Shown: piece after piece, positions 1-9,200 of the stretch
Numbering within the stretch: position 1 is the stretch's first letter
How the letters are laid out: every line of letters begins with the position of its first letter
NCBI GenBank assembly: GCA_024636015.1
Contig: JAGXHU010000001.1
Coordinates: 1 to 46,210 of the forward strand
Length of the DNA stretch: 46,210 bases
From: Halothiobacillus sp.
Lineage (GTDB): Bacteria > Pseudomonadota > Gammaproteobacteria > Halothiobacillales > Halothiobacillaceae
Reading direction: 5' to 3'
Made by a program: the position numbers and the translations under genes
The notes under the pieces: generated by a model
Databases searched by the model: none
The model's input: only the letters and a program-made list of their open reading frames with translations
Told to the model about the DNA's origin: nothing

Positions 1-68
1 GACCGACTCTCCGGCGGCATCATTCGCTTCAAAACAGCCTGCTTCAACTCCTGCGAATACTTCGACAT
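1..68 (-). CDS. IS3-family OrfA-like transposase, N-terminal fragment
   Basis: Only the first 22 codons are inside the window. Translation from the ATG at 68 gives MSKYSQELKQAVLKRMMPPE followed by SR. This resembles the start of OrfA helix-turn-helix transposases of the IS3 family, where a short 'SxELKxxxxxRMMPP' segment precedes the DNA-binding helices. A purine-rich stretch (GGCGGAAGGTGACGCGAG) lies just upstream and can serve as a ribosome binding site. The rest of the gene, including any OrfB with the DDE catalytic core, lies to the left of the window. Whether the element is intact cannot be judged. Confidence 0.55.
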   Translation of the reverse strand, partial: MSKYSQELKQAVLKRMMPPESR

Positions 69-158
69 CTCGCGTCACCTTCCGCCTCCCGCTCGTTCCA
101 AGGATTATAGAAAACAGTGACAACTAGTCTGACGCGGGGGGTACCCCCGATGGGGTCA
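1..158 (-). mobile_element. 5' end of an IS3-type insertion sequence, cut by the window edge
   Basis: The minus strand carries the beginning of a transposase reading frame preceded by about 90 bases of leader. The presumed outer end, read on the minus strand, begins TGACCCCATCGGGGG at 158, consistent with the TG...CA ends of the IS3 family. The open frame of the adjacent TnsC-like fragment runs straight to this point, so 158/159 looks like an insertion junction. The other end and any target duplication lie outside the window, so the family call rests on the transposase N-terminus alone. Confidence 0.55.
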
Positions 159-586
159 GTGCATTAACTCGAAGGTTGAGCAATACCCAACGCTTTGTTG
201 CGAGTGGGTATCACCATATAAAGCTATTCTCTGGTCCGGATGACCCTGTTTTCTTGAAGAACTTCATGCCTGAGCTTCTCAAGTATCAGTGGGTGGTGCA
301 TCGACTCGAGGATTCGAGAGAGTTGAGGGAATTGATCATCAATCTAACAGCGGGTATTCGTAGGCTGATTATTGCATTGTGGATTGGTGCTCAAAGGTTG
401 GCCCTGGAGCGATCTGGCGATGATGGCCTTAGATTAGAAGACATCAAAGAGGCTGGTGCGTATTACCTTGCGCCGGTTCGACCAGCCGTTGAGGCCCTGA
501 AGTCGGGCGACCCTAAGCTGATGTCGAAATACGAAGATCTTTTTCGTGTTGATGATGAATTTTGGTTCCAGTTTTGGGCGCGCTGA
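159..586 (+). pseudogene. TnsC/TniB-like transposition ATPase, C-terminal fragment
   Basis: The frame is open from the IS junction at 159 to a stop at 586 with no credible start; a TTG at 176 is the only initiator-like codon. The encoded ~140 residues resemble the C-terminal helical part of TnsC/TniB AAA+ proteins of Tn7-like transposons. Features are 'LLKYQW', then 'LTAGIRRLIIALWIGAQ' and near the end 'LKSGDPKLMSKYEDLF', which matches the family's 'LRSGD..L..Y.DL' tail. TnsC couples target selection to the TnsAB transposase. The Walker A and B motifs are missing, so this is a remnant, apparently cut off by the neighbouring IS. It is convergent with a TniQ-like gene 45 bases away, which supports a Tn7-like origin. 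The family call comes from motif recognition only. Confidence 0.6.
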
Positions 587-630
587 CTAATGGTTCATGT
601 TGCGCTGCACTGCAGCGCCCACCTTGCACC

Positions 631-1692
631 TTATAAGGGAAGGTCTATCTGACCATGGCTCATCTCCCAAAGAAGACCATTTTTATGAACTGGGCTCTCT
701 GTGGGTTCATATTGGTTGATTTCACCGGCCTGAACACGAGCTTTCTCTTTTTGGTAGTACAACTTGATGTCTTTTGGTTGCGAATGGAACAGCAAATGGG
801 ACAAAAGGTGGTCATTATCGAAGAGGAATGCTCCCGTAAGCATTAACAATATGGTGGGTTCTGGACGATATACTAACCTTGAAGGAACAAGGCCCCATTC
901 CCACCAGTTTTTGTCTTTTGTGATGTACCTGAACAATGGCATTGTCTGATCCAACCATTCCTCTCCGTAGGCAAGAAGCATGTCTGTACCAAGGTGCTTC
1001 GATGGTGTCGGGAAGTGGTACTTTCGCTCTCGTGCCTTCTCTAGGACAAGTTCTTCAAAGCGGACGATTTGAAATCGGGTGGCTGACCAGAAAATACTTC
1101 TTTGCAAGAGCATAAAATGTTCAATGAACGGGTTAGAACCGCATGTCTGCGCGAGGGGTATTCCAGTGTCGGTTGCCTCGTAGAAAGAAGGGCTTTTCAG
1201 GAAGGTCTCCCCCTCCGGAGCCCGCTTCAATCTTGTGAGATGTACTGGACACCAAAAATTTCCTGGTAGTTGGTGGTCGCGCCGCCAGTAACTGAATCCA
1301 TTATGGACAAGATCATTTTGGGCACATTGATCGCAATAACAAAGACTCCTTTTATTGATTTGAAGTGCTGCGTTCCAGATATGCATAGTTATACGAGTCG
1401 AAAATGCACTACTCGGAGGGCTGGTTCGAGTTTGTTTTGAGATAACAAAAAGAGGGGCCAGCGTGTGGTTGTACTCCAATTTAATTTTGGGCAGCCCTGA
1501 TAGCTGAGAAACCAGATCAAGGGCTCCACCGATCCCTCCACTGAAGATGCGCCCGTTGCAACTTCTCTCCGCCATCACCCTCAGACCTTTGAGTATGCTG
1601 GCAAGGCTGGTATCAGTGATGCCGTTTATCTTGGCGACACGCCACAAATAGCCGAGAAACAGCTCATTGGGCATTAGTTGGGGGAGAACCAT
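631..1692 (-). CDS. TniQ/TnsD-like target-selection protein
   Basis: A 353-aa protein with the TniQ layout. The N-terminus (LMPNELFLGYLWRVAKING) matches the 'P.E.L.SYL.R.A' opening of the family. Near the middle is a zinc-finger-like block, CYCDQCAQND, then 'G.SYWRRDHQLPG' and FWCPVHLTRL, giving the CxxC...CxxH set typical of TniQ. TniQ/TnsD proteins recognise the attachment site or a CRISPR effector and recruit TnsC. The start is the ATG at 1692; the GTG at 1695 is possible, and neither has a clear Shine-Dalgarno site. It is convergent with the truncated TnsC-like frame, unusual because tnsC and tniQ normally run in the same direction, so the locus has probably been rearranged. No CRISPR array or cas gene is visible nearby. 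The gene looks intact but probably lacks its partners. Confidence 0.7.
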   Translation of the reverse strand: MVLPQLMPNELFLGYLWRVAKINGITDTSLASILKGLRVMAERSCNGRIFSGGIGGALDLVSQLSGLPKIKLEYNHTLAPLFVISKQTRTSPPSSAFSTRITMHIWNAALQINKRSLCYCDQCAQNDLVHNGFSYWRRDHQLPGNFWCPVHLTRLKRAPEGETFLKSPSFYEATDTGIPLAQTCGSNPFIEHFMLLQRSIFWSATRFQIVRFEELVLEKARERKYHFPTPSKHLGTDMLLAYGEEWLDQTMPLFRYITKDKNWWEWGLVPSRLVYRPEPTILLMLTGAFLFDNDHLLSHLLFHSQPKDIKLYYQKEKARVQAGEINQYEPTESPVHKNGLLWEMSHGQIDLPL

Positions 1693-1819
1693 CACGTTGT
1701 CCGGGGTCTGAAAAAATGGCTACATTTGTCCTTAAAAGTAAATGATATACGAATCGCCCGGCATATTCTGTTGAACCCCCCCATCAACTCCAGTCGAATG
1801 TGGGCCGGTCGATTTGGGA

Positions 1820-1910
1820 AAAAACTTGCCACTTGTTCTTCTCGAAATCCAGCCAGTCATTCCAACCCAAAGTTGGCCACTGATTCCGATGACCTGTTGC
1901 CAACTTTCAG
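1820..1910. repeat. Degenerate repeats resembling an IS21-family end
   Basis: Within 90 bases, related copies occur as AAACTTGCCACTTG, AAAGTTGGCCACTG and TTGCCAACTTTC. Read on the minus strand they form the pattern (A)GTGGCCAACTTT followed by GGGTTGGAAT. Many IS21-family elements carry such repeated 'GTGGCCA' blocks inside their ends as transposase sites. No IstA or IstB frame is seen, so this would be an orphan end fragment. Recognition is from memory of family ends and is tentative. Confidence 0.35.
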
Positions 1911-1955
1911 AGAACATGCCGATCAAATGAGCGGTCAGGATAGTTGATACCTATG

Positions 1956-1979
1956 GTCCGCTTCTCGGCCGAAGCGGAC
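1956..1979. other. Perfect 9-bp stem-loop
   Basis: GTCCGCTTC (1956-1964) and GAAGCGGAC (1971-1979) are exact inverted repeats around TCGGCC. No T-run follows, so it is not a standard terminator. It lies in the mobile-element scar between the TniQ-like gene and the antitoxin-like gene. Apart from this hairpin and the IS21-like repeats I see no gene between 1693 and 2213. Confidence 0.5.
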
Positions 1980-2213
1980 GATTGCCTTTATCCCCGCTGA
2001 CGTCTGCTCCTGATCCTTTTCACAACCGTCCGTAAAAACGGGGTAGAACCCTCCCGAGCAATCCCCAAGGGGAGATATCAAGACAAGTCAGGGTGATTCG
2101 CATAAAGCTTACGTGATTTCATGGGGCGCCGACGTCAATCCAGGCACACTTTTAAGGCTATTATGGTTATAATATTGTCATATATCCTTGATATCCTAGA
2201 AAGGAGGGCATCC

Positions 2214-2888
2214 ATGAATATCGTAGCAGACCGTCCGAGGGTGTCGACCTTGGTCGGCACCCCGAAAGAGGTACATGCCCTTCTTGAGAAATCTCATGCT
2301 GACCGCGTGCTGCTGATTGTATTCGATCGCATAAAACCGAACGACTTCCAGGCCCTGGTGGAAAACTTCACCAATGTGGCGTCCTCTATGCTTGAGGTGT
2401 TACTCGAGCGACATGATCGCGAGCCTCTGGAGCGCCTAGTCGAGGTACTGCTGCCTAAGTCACCACCATCTCCCCGTCTGCTCAAGGAAGCGGCCATGCA
2501 GGTTCGAGCGCGCAAGGCTGTATTAGAAAGTGGCGATTGGTTGTCTGCGGCCAACATCGCGCAACTGGCAGGGCTAAGCACCCGCAACACCAGCGCACAG
2601 CCCAACAAATGGAAGAAGCGGGGGCTGATTTTCGCCATCAACCACAACGGAGTCGATTATTTCCCCGGCTATGGGTTGGATCGTGACGGCGGTTTCCGTC
2701 CGATAAAGGCACTCGCCAAGATCATCGCAATCTTCGCCGGACACAAAGACGGATGGGGCATGGCCTACTGGTTTCGCTCGGACAGCAGCCTCCTGGGAGG
2801 CAAAAGACCCCAGGATCTATTGGCATCGGCGTCAGAACGAGTGATTGAGGCGGCAATGGACGAAGTGCGGGAAATTGCGCATGGCTAG
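2214..2888 (+). CDS. Xre/MbcA/ParS-type antitoxin-like DNA-binding protein
   Basis: 224 aa. The ATG at 2214 was chosen because AAGGAGG lies six bases upstream; a longer frame to 2121 has no such site. The middle (LSAANIAQLAGLSTRNTSAQ...) looks like a helix-turn-helix. The C-terminus (GMAYWFRSDSSLLGGKRPQD, then 'LL...S..VI.AA..EV') matches the MbcA/ParS/Xre toxin-binding domain, in which a Trp and an 'L.G..P.dll' motif are conserved. Such proteins usually pair with a RES-domain toxin encoded immediately downstream, bind it, and repress their own promoter. Here the following overlapping frame (2881-3012) is only 43 codons, so the toxin seems to be lost. A TATAAT hexamer at 2168-2173 may be its -10 element. 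The context is a mobile-DNA scar. The domain call is moderately sure, the function inferred. Confidence 0.6.
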   Translation: MNIVADRPRVSTLVGTPKEVHALLEKSHADRVLLIVFDRIKPNDFQALVENFTNVASSMLEVLLERHDREPLERLVEVLLPKSPPSPRLLKEAAMQVRARKAVLESGDWLSAANIAQLAGLSTRNTSAQPNKWKKRGLIFAINHNGVDYFPGYGLDRDGGFRPIKALAKIIAIFAGHKDGWGMAYWFRSDSSLLGGKRPQDLLASASERVIEAAMDEVREIAHG

Positions 2889-3012
2889 GCGACGCAGCAC
2901 GCAGCAGGAAGTGTGGATCCACTTTAAAGTGTCTGTAAGGTCTTGGGAGTACCCCAAACGGGCTGAACACCCCCGATCGCATATTGCGACTACGTGTCAC
3001 CTAAAGTCATGA
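2881..3012 (+). pseudogene. Truncated partner frame of the antitoxin-like gene (possible RES toxin start)
   Basis: A 43-codon frame begins MARRRSTQQEVWIHF at an ATG overlapping the antitoxin stop by eight bases, the translationally coupled layout expected for the second gene of a toxin-antitoxin pair. It ends at TGA inside the inverted repeat at 3000-3015, and nothing resembling the RES catalytic core follows. The simplest reading is that the partner gene was cut by rearrangement next to the repeat cluster. It is too short to assign by family, so the RES link rests on position only. Confidence 0.3.
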
Positions 3013-3137
3013 ACACACCTAGATTGGTAGGGCCAAGTTGGCCTAAGGGGATTTTGTTCATGACTTTAGGAGAAATATCGATAAAAACACCCATGTCCAG
3101 AAGGTTGATATAACTTGTATGCACGTTCATGACTTTA
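3000..3137. repeat. Three TAAAGTC-containing repeats, two as a 16-bp inverted pair
   Basis: CCTAAAGTCATGAACA (3000-3015) is exactly inverted at 3055-3070 (TGTTCATGACTTTAGG). A third copy of 13 bases, GTTCATGACTTTA, lies at 3125-3137. Near the centre of the inverted pair is a smaller palindrome, GGCCAA-G-TTGGCC (3031-3043). A TGTCAC at 2995 precedes the first copy. Possibilities are transposase (TnsB-type) binding sites at a transposon end, a recombinase attachment site, or operators of a regulator. The Tn7-like gene remnants nearby favour the first, but this is inference. Confidence 0.55.
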
Positions 3138-4019
3138 ATTGCTCAGAATAGTAAAGTACCCACCTTGCCAACGGATTTTATCCAAATGATTGACCCCCAA
3201 CAGATTGCCGACGATGTGATCCGCGCCTTGGACGAGGATATAGGTAGCGGCGATGTGTCCGCTCGCCTGATCCCTGCCGAACGCGATATCTCCGGCCGAA
3301 TCCTGGCCCGCGAAAACTGCGTGCTGGCGGGCGCCGCATGGGCCGAAGCCGCCTTTCGACGCATATCAAACCGCATCCAGGTCGACTGGCACAAACACGA
3401 CGGCGAACGGATCAATGCGAACGACGAGCTGTGCACGTTGGCAGGCCCCGCGCGCGCGCTGCTGACGGCAGAGCGGACCGCGCTGAACTTCCTGCAAACG
3501 CTGAGTGCCACCGCAACGGTCACGCGTCAGTATGTCGATATCGTGGCGGGAACCCGTGCACAAATCCTCGATACACGTAAAACGCTACCGGGCCTGCGTA
3601 TGGCGCAGAAATACGCGGTGACCTGCGGTGGCGGGCATAACCATCGCATCGGCCTGTTCGATATGGTGCTCCTGAAAGAAAACCACATCATGGCCGCCGG
3701 GTCGATCACCGCAGCCGTTCAAACCAGTCGGCAGATTCATCCGGAGTTGCCGCTGGAAGTCGAGGTGGAAACCCTGGCGCAACTCCATGAAGCCCTGTCG
3801 GTCGGGGTTGAGCGGGTCCTGCTGGACAACTTCGATCTCGATGGCCTGCGTGCCGCCGTGGTGCTCAATCAGGGCCGAGCTCAACTGGAAGCATCGGGCA
3901 ACGTCGACCTGACGACCCTACGCGCGATCGCCGAAACCGGCGTGGATTTCATTTCGGTCGGCGGTTTGACGAAAAACATTCGGGCGATTGACCTATCCCT
4001 ACGATTCGACCCATCGTAA
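3129..4019 (+). CDS. nadC: Quinolinate (nicotinate-nucleotide) phosphoribosyltransferase
   Basis: 296 aa, usual length for NadC. It converts quinolinate and PRPP to nicotinate mononucleotide, CO2 and pyrophosphate in cytosolic NAD synthesis. Conserved blocks are 'TAERTALNFLQTLS', 'LDTRKTLPGLRMAQKYAV', 'CGGGHNHRIGLFD', 'LKENHI', 'VEVE' and 'GVDFISVG'. These carry the substrate-binding Arg, Lys and His residues and the acidic residues expected at the active site. The start is uncertain: the ATG at 3129 lies inside the third copy of the repeat described at 3000-3137 and has no Shine-Dalgarno site, and the ATG at 3189 (MIDPQQIADDV) also lacks one. Family alignment tolerates either. If the repeat marks an element end, the native upstream region may have been replaced. 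nadA and nadB are not in the window. Confidence 0.93.
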   Translation: MTLIAQNSKVPTLPTDFIQMIDPQQIADDVIRALDEDIGSGDVSARLIPAERDISGRILARENCVLAGAAWAEAAFRRISNRIQVDWHKHDGERINANDELCTLAGPARALLTAERTALNFLQTLSATATVTRQYVDIVAGTRAQILDTRKTLPGLRMAQKYAVTCGGGHNHRIGLFDMVLLKENHIMAAGSITAAVQTSRQIHPELPLEVEVETLAQLHEALSVGVERVLLDNFDLDGLRAAVVLNQGRAQLEASGNVDLTTLRAIAETGVDFISVGGLTKNIRAIDLSLRFDPS

Positions 4020-4060
4020 GTGGGTAGCCACTGCACCTTAACCCTGACGGATAGCGACGC

Positions 4061-4393
4061 TCACTCGTACTTGTAGTACGTGGTGTTGAGGTAGACGGTC
4101 ACTGCGTCCACTTCCTCGTCGAACCACGCTATATTGAAGTGGTTGGCGCAGGACTGAACCTTCGTGAATACGCTGGCGCGACTCTTGAGCTTCTTGCCTC
4201 GGCGCGACTCGTAGAACGCGGTGTTATGCGGCGCCTTATGACAACCGGCACATTCGGCCTGATGCAGGGAAGCGCCCCAGTTGGCATTGTGTTGTTCGGC
4301 CCATGCGGGCTGGACCAGCATAAACCCCAATATGAGGCCCGCCAGCAGGAGGGGCGTGACCATGCGATTTTTAGGCAAGGTGATCTCATTCAT
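4061..4393 (-). CDS. Small exported monoheme cytochrome c
   Basis: 110 aa from the ATG at 4393, which has AGGAG at a good distance; the longer upstream frame has no support. Residues 1-32 form a signal peptide with a hydrophobic core (VTPLLLAGLILGFMLV) and an 'AWA' cleavage site. The mature part holds one heme-binding motif, CAGCH, followed by 'KAPHNTAFYESRRGKKLKS'. Later it has a lone Cys ('QSCANHF') and ends 'YLNTTYYKYE', like small class I-type cytochromes in which the C-terminal helix packs on the heme. No clear Met axial ligand is seen; a downstream His may be the sixth ligand. It is probably a periplasmic electron carrier with unknown partner. It is convergent with nadC and divergent from the yffB-like gene. 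Confidence 0.75.
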   Translation of the reverse strand: MNEITLPKNRMVTPLLLAGLILGFMLVQPAWAEQHNANWGASLHQAECAGCHKAPHNTAFYESRRGKKLKSRASVFTKVQSCANHFNIAWFDEEVDAVTVYLNTTYYKYE

Positions 4394-4562
4394 GGTAACG
4401 CGCTCCTCAGAGGGCAAGACGTGCGCAGCACGACTTTTTCGAATCGCCTGTGCCTTATTGTTGTGTGATGCGCATGAGTTTAAACCGCCCTGTGCTGCTG
4501 AAGAATCAAACCTTCCTATCCAGGCCAATGAAATTAACTTGCAAGAACATATAATTAACATG

Positions 4563-4904
4563 ATGACAGTTTACGGAATCCCCCAGTGCAGCACCGTGAA
4601 AAAAACCCGCGATTGGTTGGATACACGCGGTCTGGCCTATCTCTTTCACGACTACAAGAAACACGGTGTTCCGGAGACATTACTTGATGCCTGGATCGCC
4701 GCCTTCGGCTGGGAAACCGTAATCAATCGACGCGGGACTTCCTGGCGCGGTCTATCGGAGACGACACGTACCGCAATGGATGCAGCCAGCGCCAAGGCCG
4801 AGGCACTGCAAAACCCAAGCCTGATCAAGCGCCCCATCCTCGTTACCGAAAACACCACATTGATCGGATTTGACCCCGAATCCTGGCACAAGGCACTGTC
4901 ATGA
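4563..4904 (+). CDS. YffB-like ArsC/Spx-family protein
   Basis: 113 aa (the ATG at 4560 would add one Met). It is closely similar to E. coli YffB throughout: '[18 protein letters not shown]', 'FHDYKKHGV', '[14 protein letters not shown]', 'LIKRPILV', 'GFDP'. The thioredoxin-like fold of the ArsC/Spx family has its catalytic-type Cys at residue 9. The arginine set of true arsenate reductases is not evident and YffB has no proven arsenate activity; a glutathione-linked thiol role has been suggested for the family. The stop overlaps the dapE start by four bases (ATGA at 4901-4904), the same yffB-dapE pairing seen in enterobacteria, so the two are co-transcribed. Confidence 0.85.
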   Translation: MTVYGIPQCSTVKKTRDWLDTRGLAYLFHDYKKHGVPETLLDAWIAAFGWETVINRRGTSWRGLSETTRTAMDAASAKAEALQNPSLIKRPILVTENTTLIGFDPESWHKALS

Positions 4905-6058
4905 AGTACCAACCACACCCAAATACCACGATTGCCCTCGCGCAAAATCTCGTCTCTCGCCAATCTGTTACTCCCGAAGATGCCGGTTGTCAGCCCCTGC
5001 TCGCAAAGCGTCTGGCCGATCTTGGGTTCACGATCCACAACCTGCGCTTTGAGGATGTCGACAACCTTTGGGCGGAACGCGGGGATAGGGGGCCGATTTT
5101 CTGTTTTGCCGGACATACCGATGTCGTACCGACCGGGGATGAAACAGCGTGGCGATACCCGCCATTTTCTGCCGAAATCCATGACGAGGTGCTGTACGGC
5201 CGCGGCACGGCGGACATGAAGGGCTCAATCGCGGCCATGATCACGGCCGTTGAGCGCTTTCTAGCCCAGTATCCGAACCCGCCGTTCCGGCTGGCTTTCC
5301 TCATCACCAGCGATGAAGAAGGTCGCGCGATCAATGGCACCCGTAAAGTCGTCGAGTGGCTCACGGCCCGAGGCGAGCACATCGACTGGTGCCTCGTGGG
5401 TGAACCATCCAGCAAGAACAGCCTGGCGGATGAATACAAAATCGGCCGCCGCGGCTCGATCACGGGCAATCTCGTCATTCAGGGCAAACAGGGCCATGTC
5501 GCCTATCCACACCTGGCAGACAACCCGGTTCATCGCGCAGCCCCCTTTCTGGCCGAACTGACCGCAATCGAATGGGATCGGGGTAACACCCATTTCCCAC
5601 CATCCACCCTACAGATTGCCAACATTCAGGCGGGCACTGGTGCTAATAATGTCATCCCCGGCACCCTCAGCGTTCAGTTCAACCTCCGTTTCAATACCGA
5701 AACGAGCGTGGGTGCCATCAAGGAACGCATCGCCACCTTGCTTGACCGGCACGGGCTGAATTATTCACTGGACTGGCAATTGTCGGGCGAACCCTTTTTG
5801 ACCCGCAGTGCGGAGCTGGTACAGGCCGTAGAACGCGCCGAGGCTCAGGTGACAGGATGTACGCCGCTGGCCTCGACGGCAGGCGGCACGTCGGACGGCC
5901 GTTTCATTGCGCCGACCGGCGCCCAGGTGGTCGAACTCGGCCCCCTGAACGCGACCATTCATCAGGTCGACGAGCAGGTGCCCGTGGCGCATCTGATCGA
6001 GATTTCAAGCATCTATGAGGCCGTGCTGCAGGAACTGCAGAAAACTGTCACGGTTTGA
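4901..6058 (+). CDS. dapE: Succinyl-diaminopimelate desuccinylase
   Basis: 385 aa, full length. It hydrolyses N-succinyl-LL-2,6-diaminopimelate to diaminopimelate and succinate in the lysine and cell-wall pathway. It is an M20-type dizinc enzyme: '[12 protein letters not shown]' gives the first metal His and the catalytic Asp, '[10 protein letters not shown]' the bridging Asp, 'SDEEG' the general base Glu and second Glu ligand, and the late 'TIHQVDE' the final His. The dimerisation/lid domain lies at about residues 180-295, containing 'GRRGSITGN' and '[17 protein letters not shown]'. It is translationally coupled to the yffB-like gene. The next 220 bases (6059-6278) contain no feature I can support. 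Confidence 0.95.
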   Translation: MKYQPHPNTTIALAQNLVSRQSVTPEDAGCQPLLAKRLADLGFTIHNLRFEDVDNLWAERGDRGPIFCFAGHTDVVPTGDETAWRYPPFSAEIHDEVLYGRGTADMKGSIAAMITAVERFLAQYPNPPFRLAFLITSDEEGRAINGTRKVVEWLTARGEHIDWCLVGEPSSKNSLADEYKIGRRGSITGNLVIQGKQGHVAYPHLADNPVHRAAPFLAELTAIEWDRGNTHFPPSTLQIANIQAGTGANNVIPGTLSVQFNLRFNTETSVGAIKERIATLLDRHGLNYSLDWQLSGEPFLTRSAELVQAVERAEAQVTGCTPLASTAGGTSDGRFIAPTGAQVVELGPLNATIHQVDEQVPVAHLIEISSIYEAVLQELQKTVTV

Positions 6059-6278
6059 CAGCCCAAGCGGTGGATTTTTTCCGGGCATACGCTGAATTGC
6101 CGCCGAGATCCCCGTCTGAACCACCATCCTATGTGCGCTGATCCCGCGCCTTCTTCAACGGGTTGAACGCAGGCCATTTGGTGGCGTTCGGGCAGAGCCG
6201 CCCTAAATGCGGCCAATTACTGAGTCATGTGGCCATGCGAAGGGAGCAAGGAGCAGCACCACTCACGAAACCAACACA

Positions 6279-9200
6279 TCAGCTGGTTGTTTCCACCACT
6301 TCATCCCGGACCTGCTCCGCCAACCACGCAAGAAGCCGGGCCGACACATCGCTGCCCGGGATGGCGAACCGAACCTGCCCGGACCACTCTGCGGCCTCTG
6401 GGTCTGACCGACCGCGCGCCAACAAAAAAATCGTGAGCGGACAGTTCTCTTCGGGAAGGGCTGGGGATGTTCGCCGCTGATGCATCATCCGCCACAGGTA
6501 AGCCAAGGCCCCGAGGAATGTCCGAATCTCTGTCATATTCACGGCCAATTCGGCTTGAGGATGCCAATGGATCACTTCGTCGGCAGGCATGGGACGGGCA
6601 ATGGCATACCCCTGACCATAGGTTGCGCCGAGCAAGGCCACCGCCTCGATCATCCCGAAATCCTCCAGCCCTTCAACCACTACGACCCGGTCGAAATCAC
6701 GCCCCATCTGCAAGATCGAGGCGATCAGACTCACCGCCTGCACGGGGTTTTCCCGGATATGGACTAAAAGCCCCTGATCGATCTTGATCGTATGAAACGG
6801 GATCTTCGACAGACGAAGCAGGCTACTGTACCCAGACCCTAGATCATCCATGGCCAACTGGACCCCCATATCCAGAAAAGCCGCGATGGTTTCGTCCTGC
6901 TGGACCATGTCGATGCTCTGGTTTTCGAGCAGCTCCAAGGTCAATCGACCTGGGGCAATACCGTACCGATGCAGTGTTTCAGCCACCCAGCGCGGGCAAT
7001 CGGCATCCAACAGATTGCTCGGGGGCAGATTCACGGCAATATCGATCGACAGACCCGCCGCATCCCATTGCGTCAGCTCGGCCAGGGATGCCTCCAGCCC
7101 AAGACGAAACAGATGACCCAACTCGGCATGGCCCAGCAAGGGCAAGAACACACCCGGGGGAATAATTTCCCCGTCGGGCATGTGCAGGCGGGCCAGCGCC
7201 TCAACCTTGACGAGCTGCCCGGTTGCCAGGGATACGACCGGCTGCATGAACATGCGCAACCCACCCGAAAAAAGCGCGCGCCGGAGCATTATGGCCTGAT
7301 CCTCGGACATCACGGGTGCGGGTGTGGAGCACCGCTGCCAGATCTGCTCCCAACGTTGCTGCAAACCCCGAGCAAAATGCCGTAACGTCGTGGACTCGAA
7401 CTGGTTGGGAAAAGCACCGAACAGACTGATGACCGCCTCCGCCTGCCCCGCCGCATTGAGAATTGGCACACTCAAGGCCGATCGGATTTCCAGAGGGGCG
7501 GCAAGGGCATGCCACACTTGGTAACGTGGATCCAGCGCATAGGAAGCGGTAGTTAATATCTGCAGGCTCCGCCAAGCTTGCGCACTCAGCCCTTGTCCAC
7601 GTGACGAGGCCGGATCGATCACTGCTTGAAAACCCGGCTGTCTCAAGACCTCGGTGATGCATCCGGCGCGGGGGCCCGCGCTACTTTCAACCGTAAAAAA
7701 CCCTTCTGGACTCAACCGCATCAACAAGGCACCTTGAATCCCTGGTAAATCGCCCAGCCACGCCACATCGATTGCGCTGGCCTGCGTCCATGCCGTTCCT
7801 ATTAGTGGCATGGGACGTGAGAAATGATCGAAATACGTACTGAGCACTCGACCTTGCATGTCGAGCTGAACTTCGAGATCCTCCTGCAAGCGTGCCTCCG
7901 CCGTCTGCAGAAGCTGGTATCGGGTTCGTGCGGGCAGCAGAAACTCTTTGAGCTGCTCGCTCAACAGCCGTCGATAAAGCGATAGCGTCTGTGTCAGCAG
8001 CACGGCCGTTACCCCAACTAATGCATGGACTTGACCCACCTGGCGGGCCCGCTCGTGAATCATCGACTGGGTCGTTGTCGGTGCCAGCAGGAATTGCAAA
8101 TGCGCGGTTTGCTGCGCCATCAGCGGGGTGACCTGCTCGGGGGTGAAATTACGCAGAATCGCATGCATCTGGGTTTCTTTGCTGAGCTCGGTGTAGAAGT
8201 GCTCGATAAAGTGCTCGCTGACCAAGTACAAATAGGGCTGCGCCTTGTTCAGTAGGACAATTGCCCCCGGACCGTACACGTCGAATGCCCCCTCCATCTC
8301 TTCCTCTGTCGACGCGTCGATCTCTGCCACGCTCGGCTGCCACCAGTTCACCCTGTTTTGCTTGTTCTGCTTGGCGCGATACATTGCGGCGTCCGCCTGC
8401 CGGATAAGACTATCCCCATCCTCACCATCGCAGGGAAACATCGCGATCCCCAGACTCATGCCCACGACAACCTGTGTCTCCGGCTTCACCGTGAAGGGTG
8501 TTTCCACCGCCTGATGCACGCGCTCGAGCACGCGGGATAACTGTGCCGTCGCTCGGTCACTATCCAGATCGTCGAACACGATCACGAACTCATCACCGCC
8601 GAGACGCACCAACATATCAGTGTCCCGCAGCTGTTTCCTGAGCCGAAGCGCCAGTTCCTTAAGCAGCTGGTCCCCCGCTTCATGACCCCAGGTATCGTTG
8701 ATGGGCTTGAAGTTATCCAGATCCATCATACCCACGGCAACAACACCTTGAGTGCGTTGTGCCCGAGCAATGGCCATAGGCAGATGTATATCCAATGCCC
8801 GGCGGTTGGGCAGATCCGTCAGAATATCATGCATGGCCTGGCGCTGAATCTGTTCCCGCGCCTCTTGTAGCGCCGTAATATCGACCACGCTGCACAGCAC
8901 ACCGGTCTGGCCCTGTGGCAAGATCATCGCTGTGCCCAGCGCCTGTACGGTCAGTAATCCACCCGTGCGCCGCCGTAATTGGAGGGTGCGCTGAATAGAT
9001 ACCTCCCGGTGCTCTTCTGCTTCAAAGTATTCCGCAAAAACCTCAAACGGGTGTTCATCCTCTGACAATAACGCCAGGCTCCGCCCGATCAGCGCCTCAG
9101 GCGTATAACCCGTCATCTGGCAAAGCGCGGTGTTCACATCAACGATGAGTCGGCCGGGATCGATCAGAAAGATGCCCGCCGCATTTTTCTCGAACAGCGT

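Noticed and set aside
1956..1979. Terminator
   Set aside because: The stem is strong but no T-run follows on either strand.
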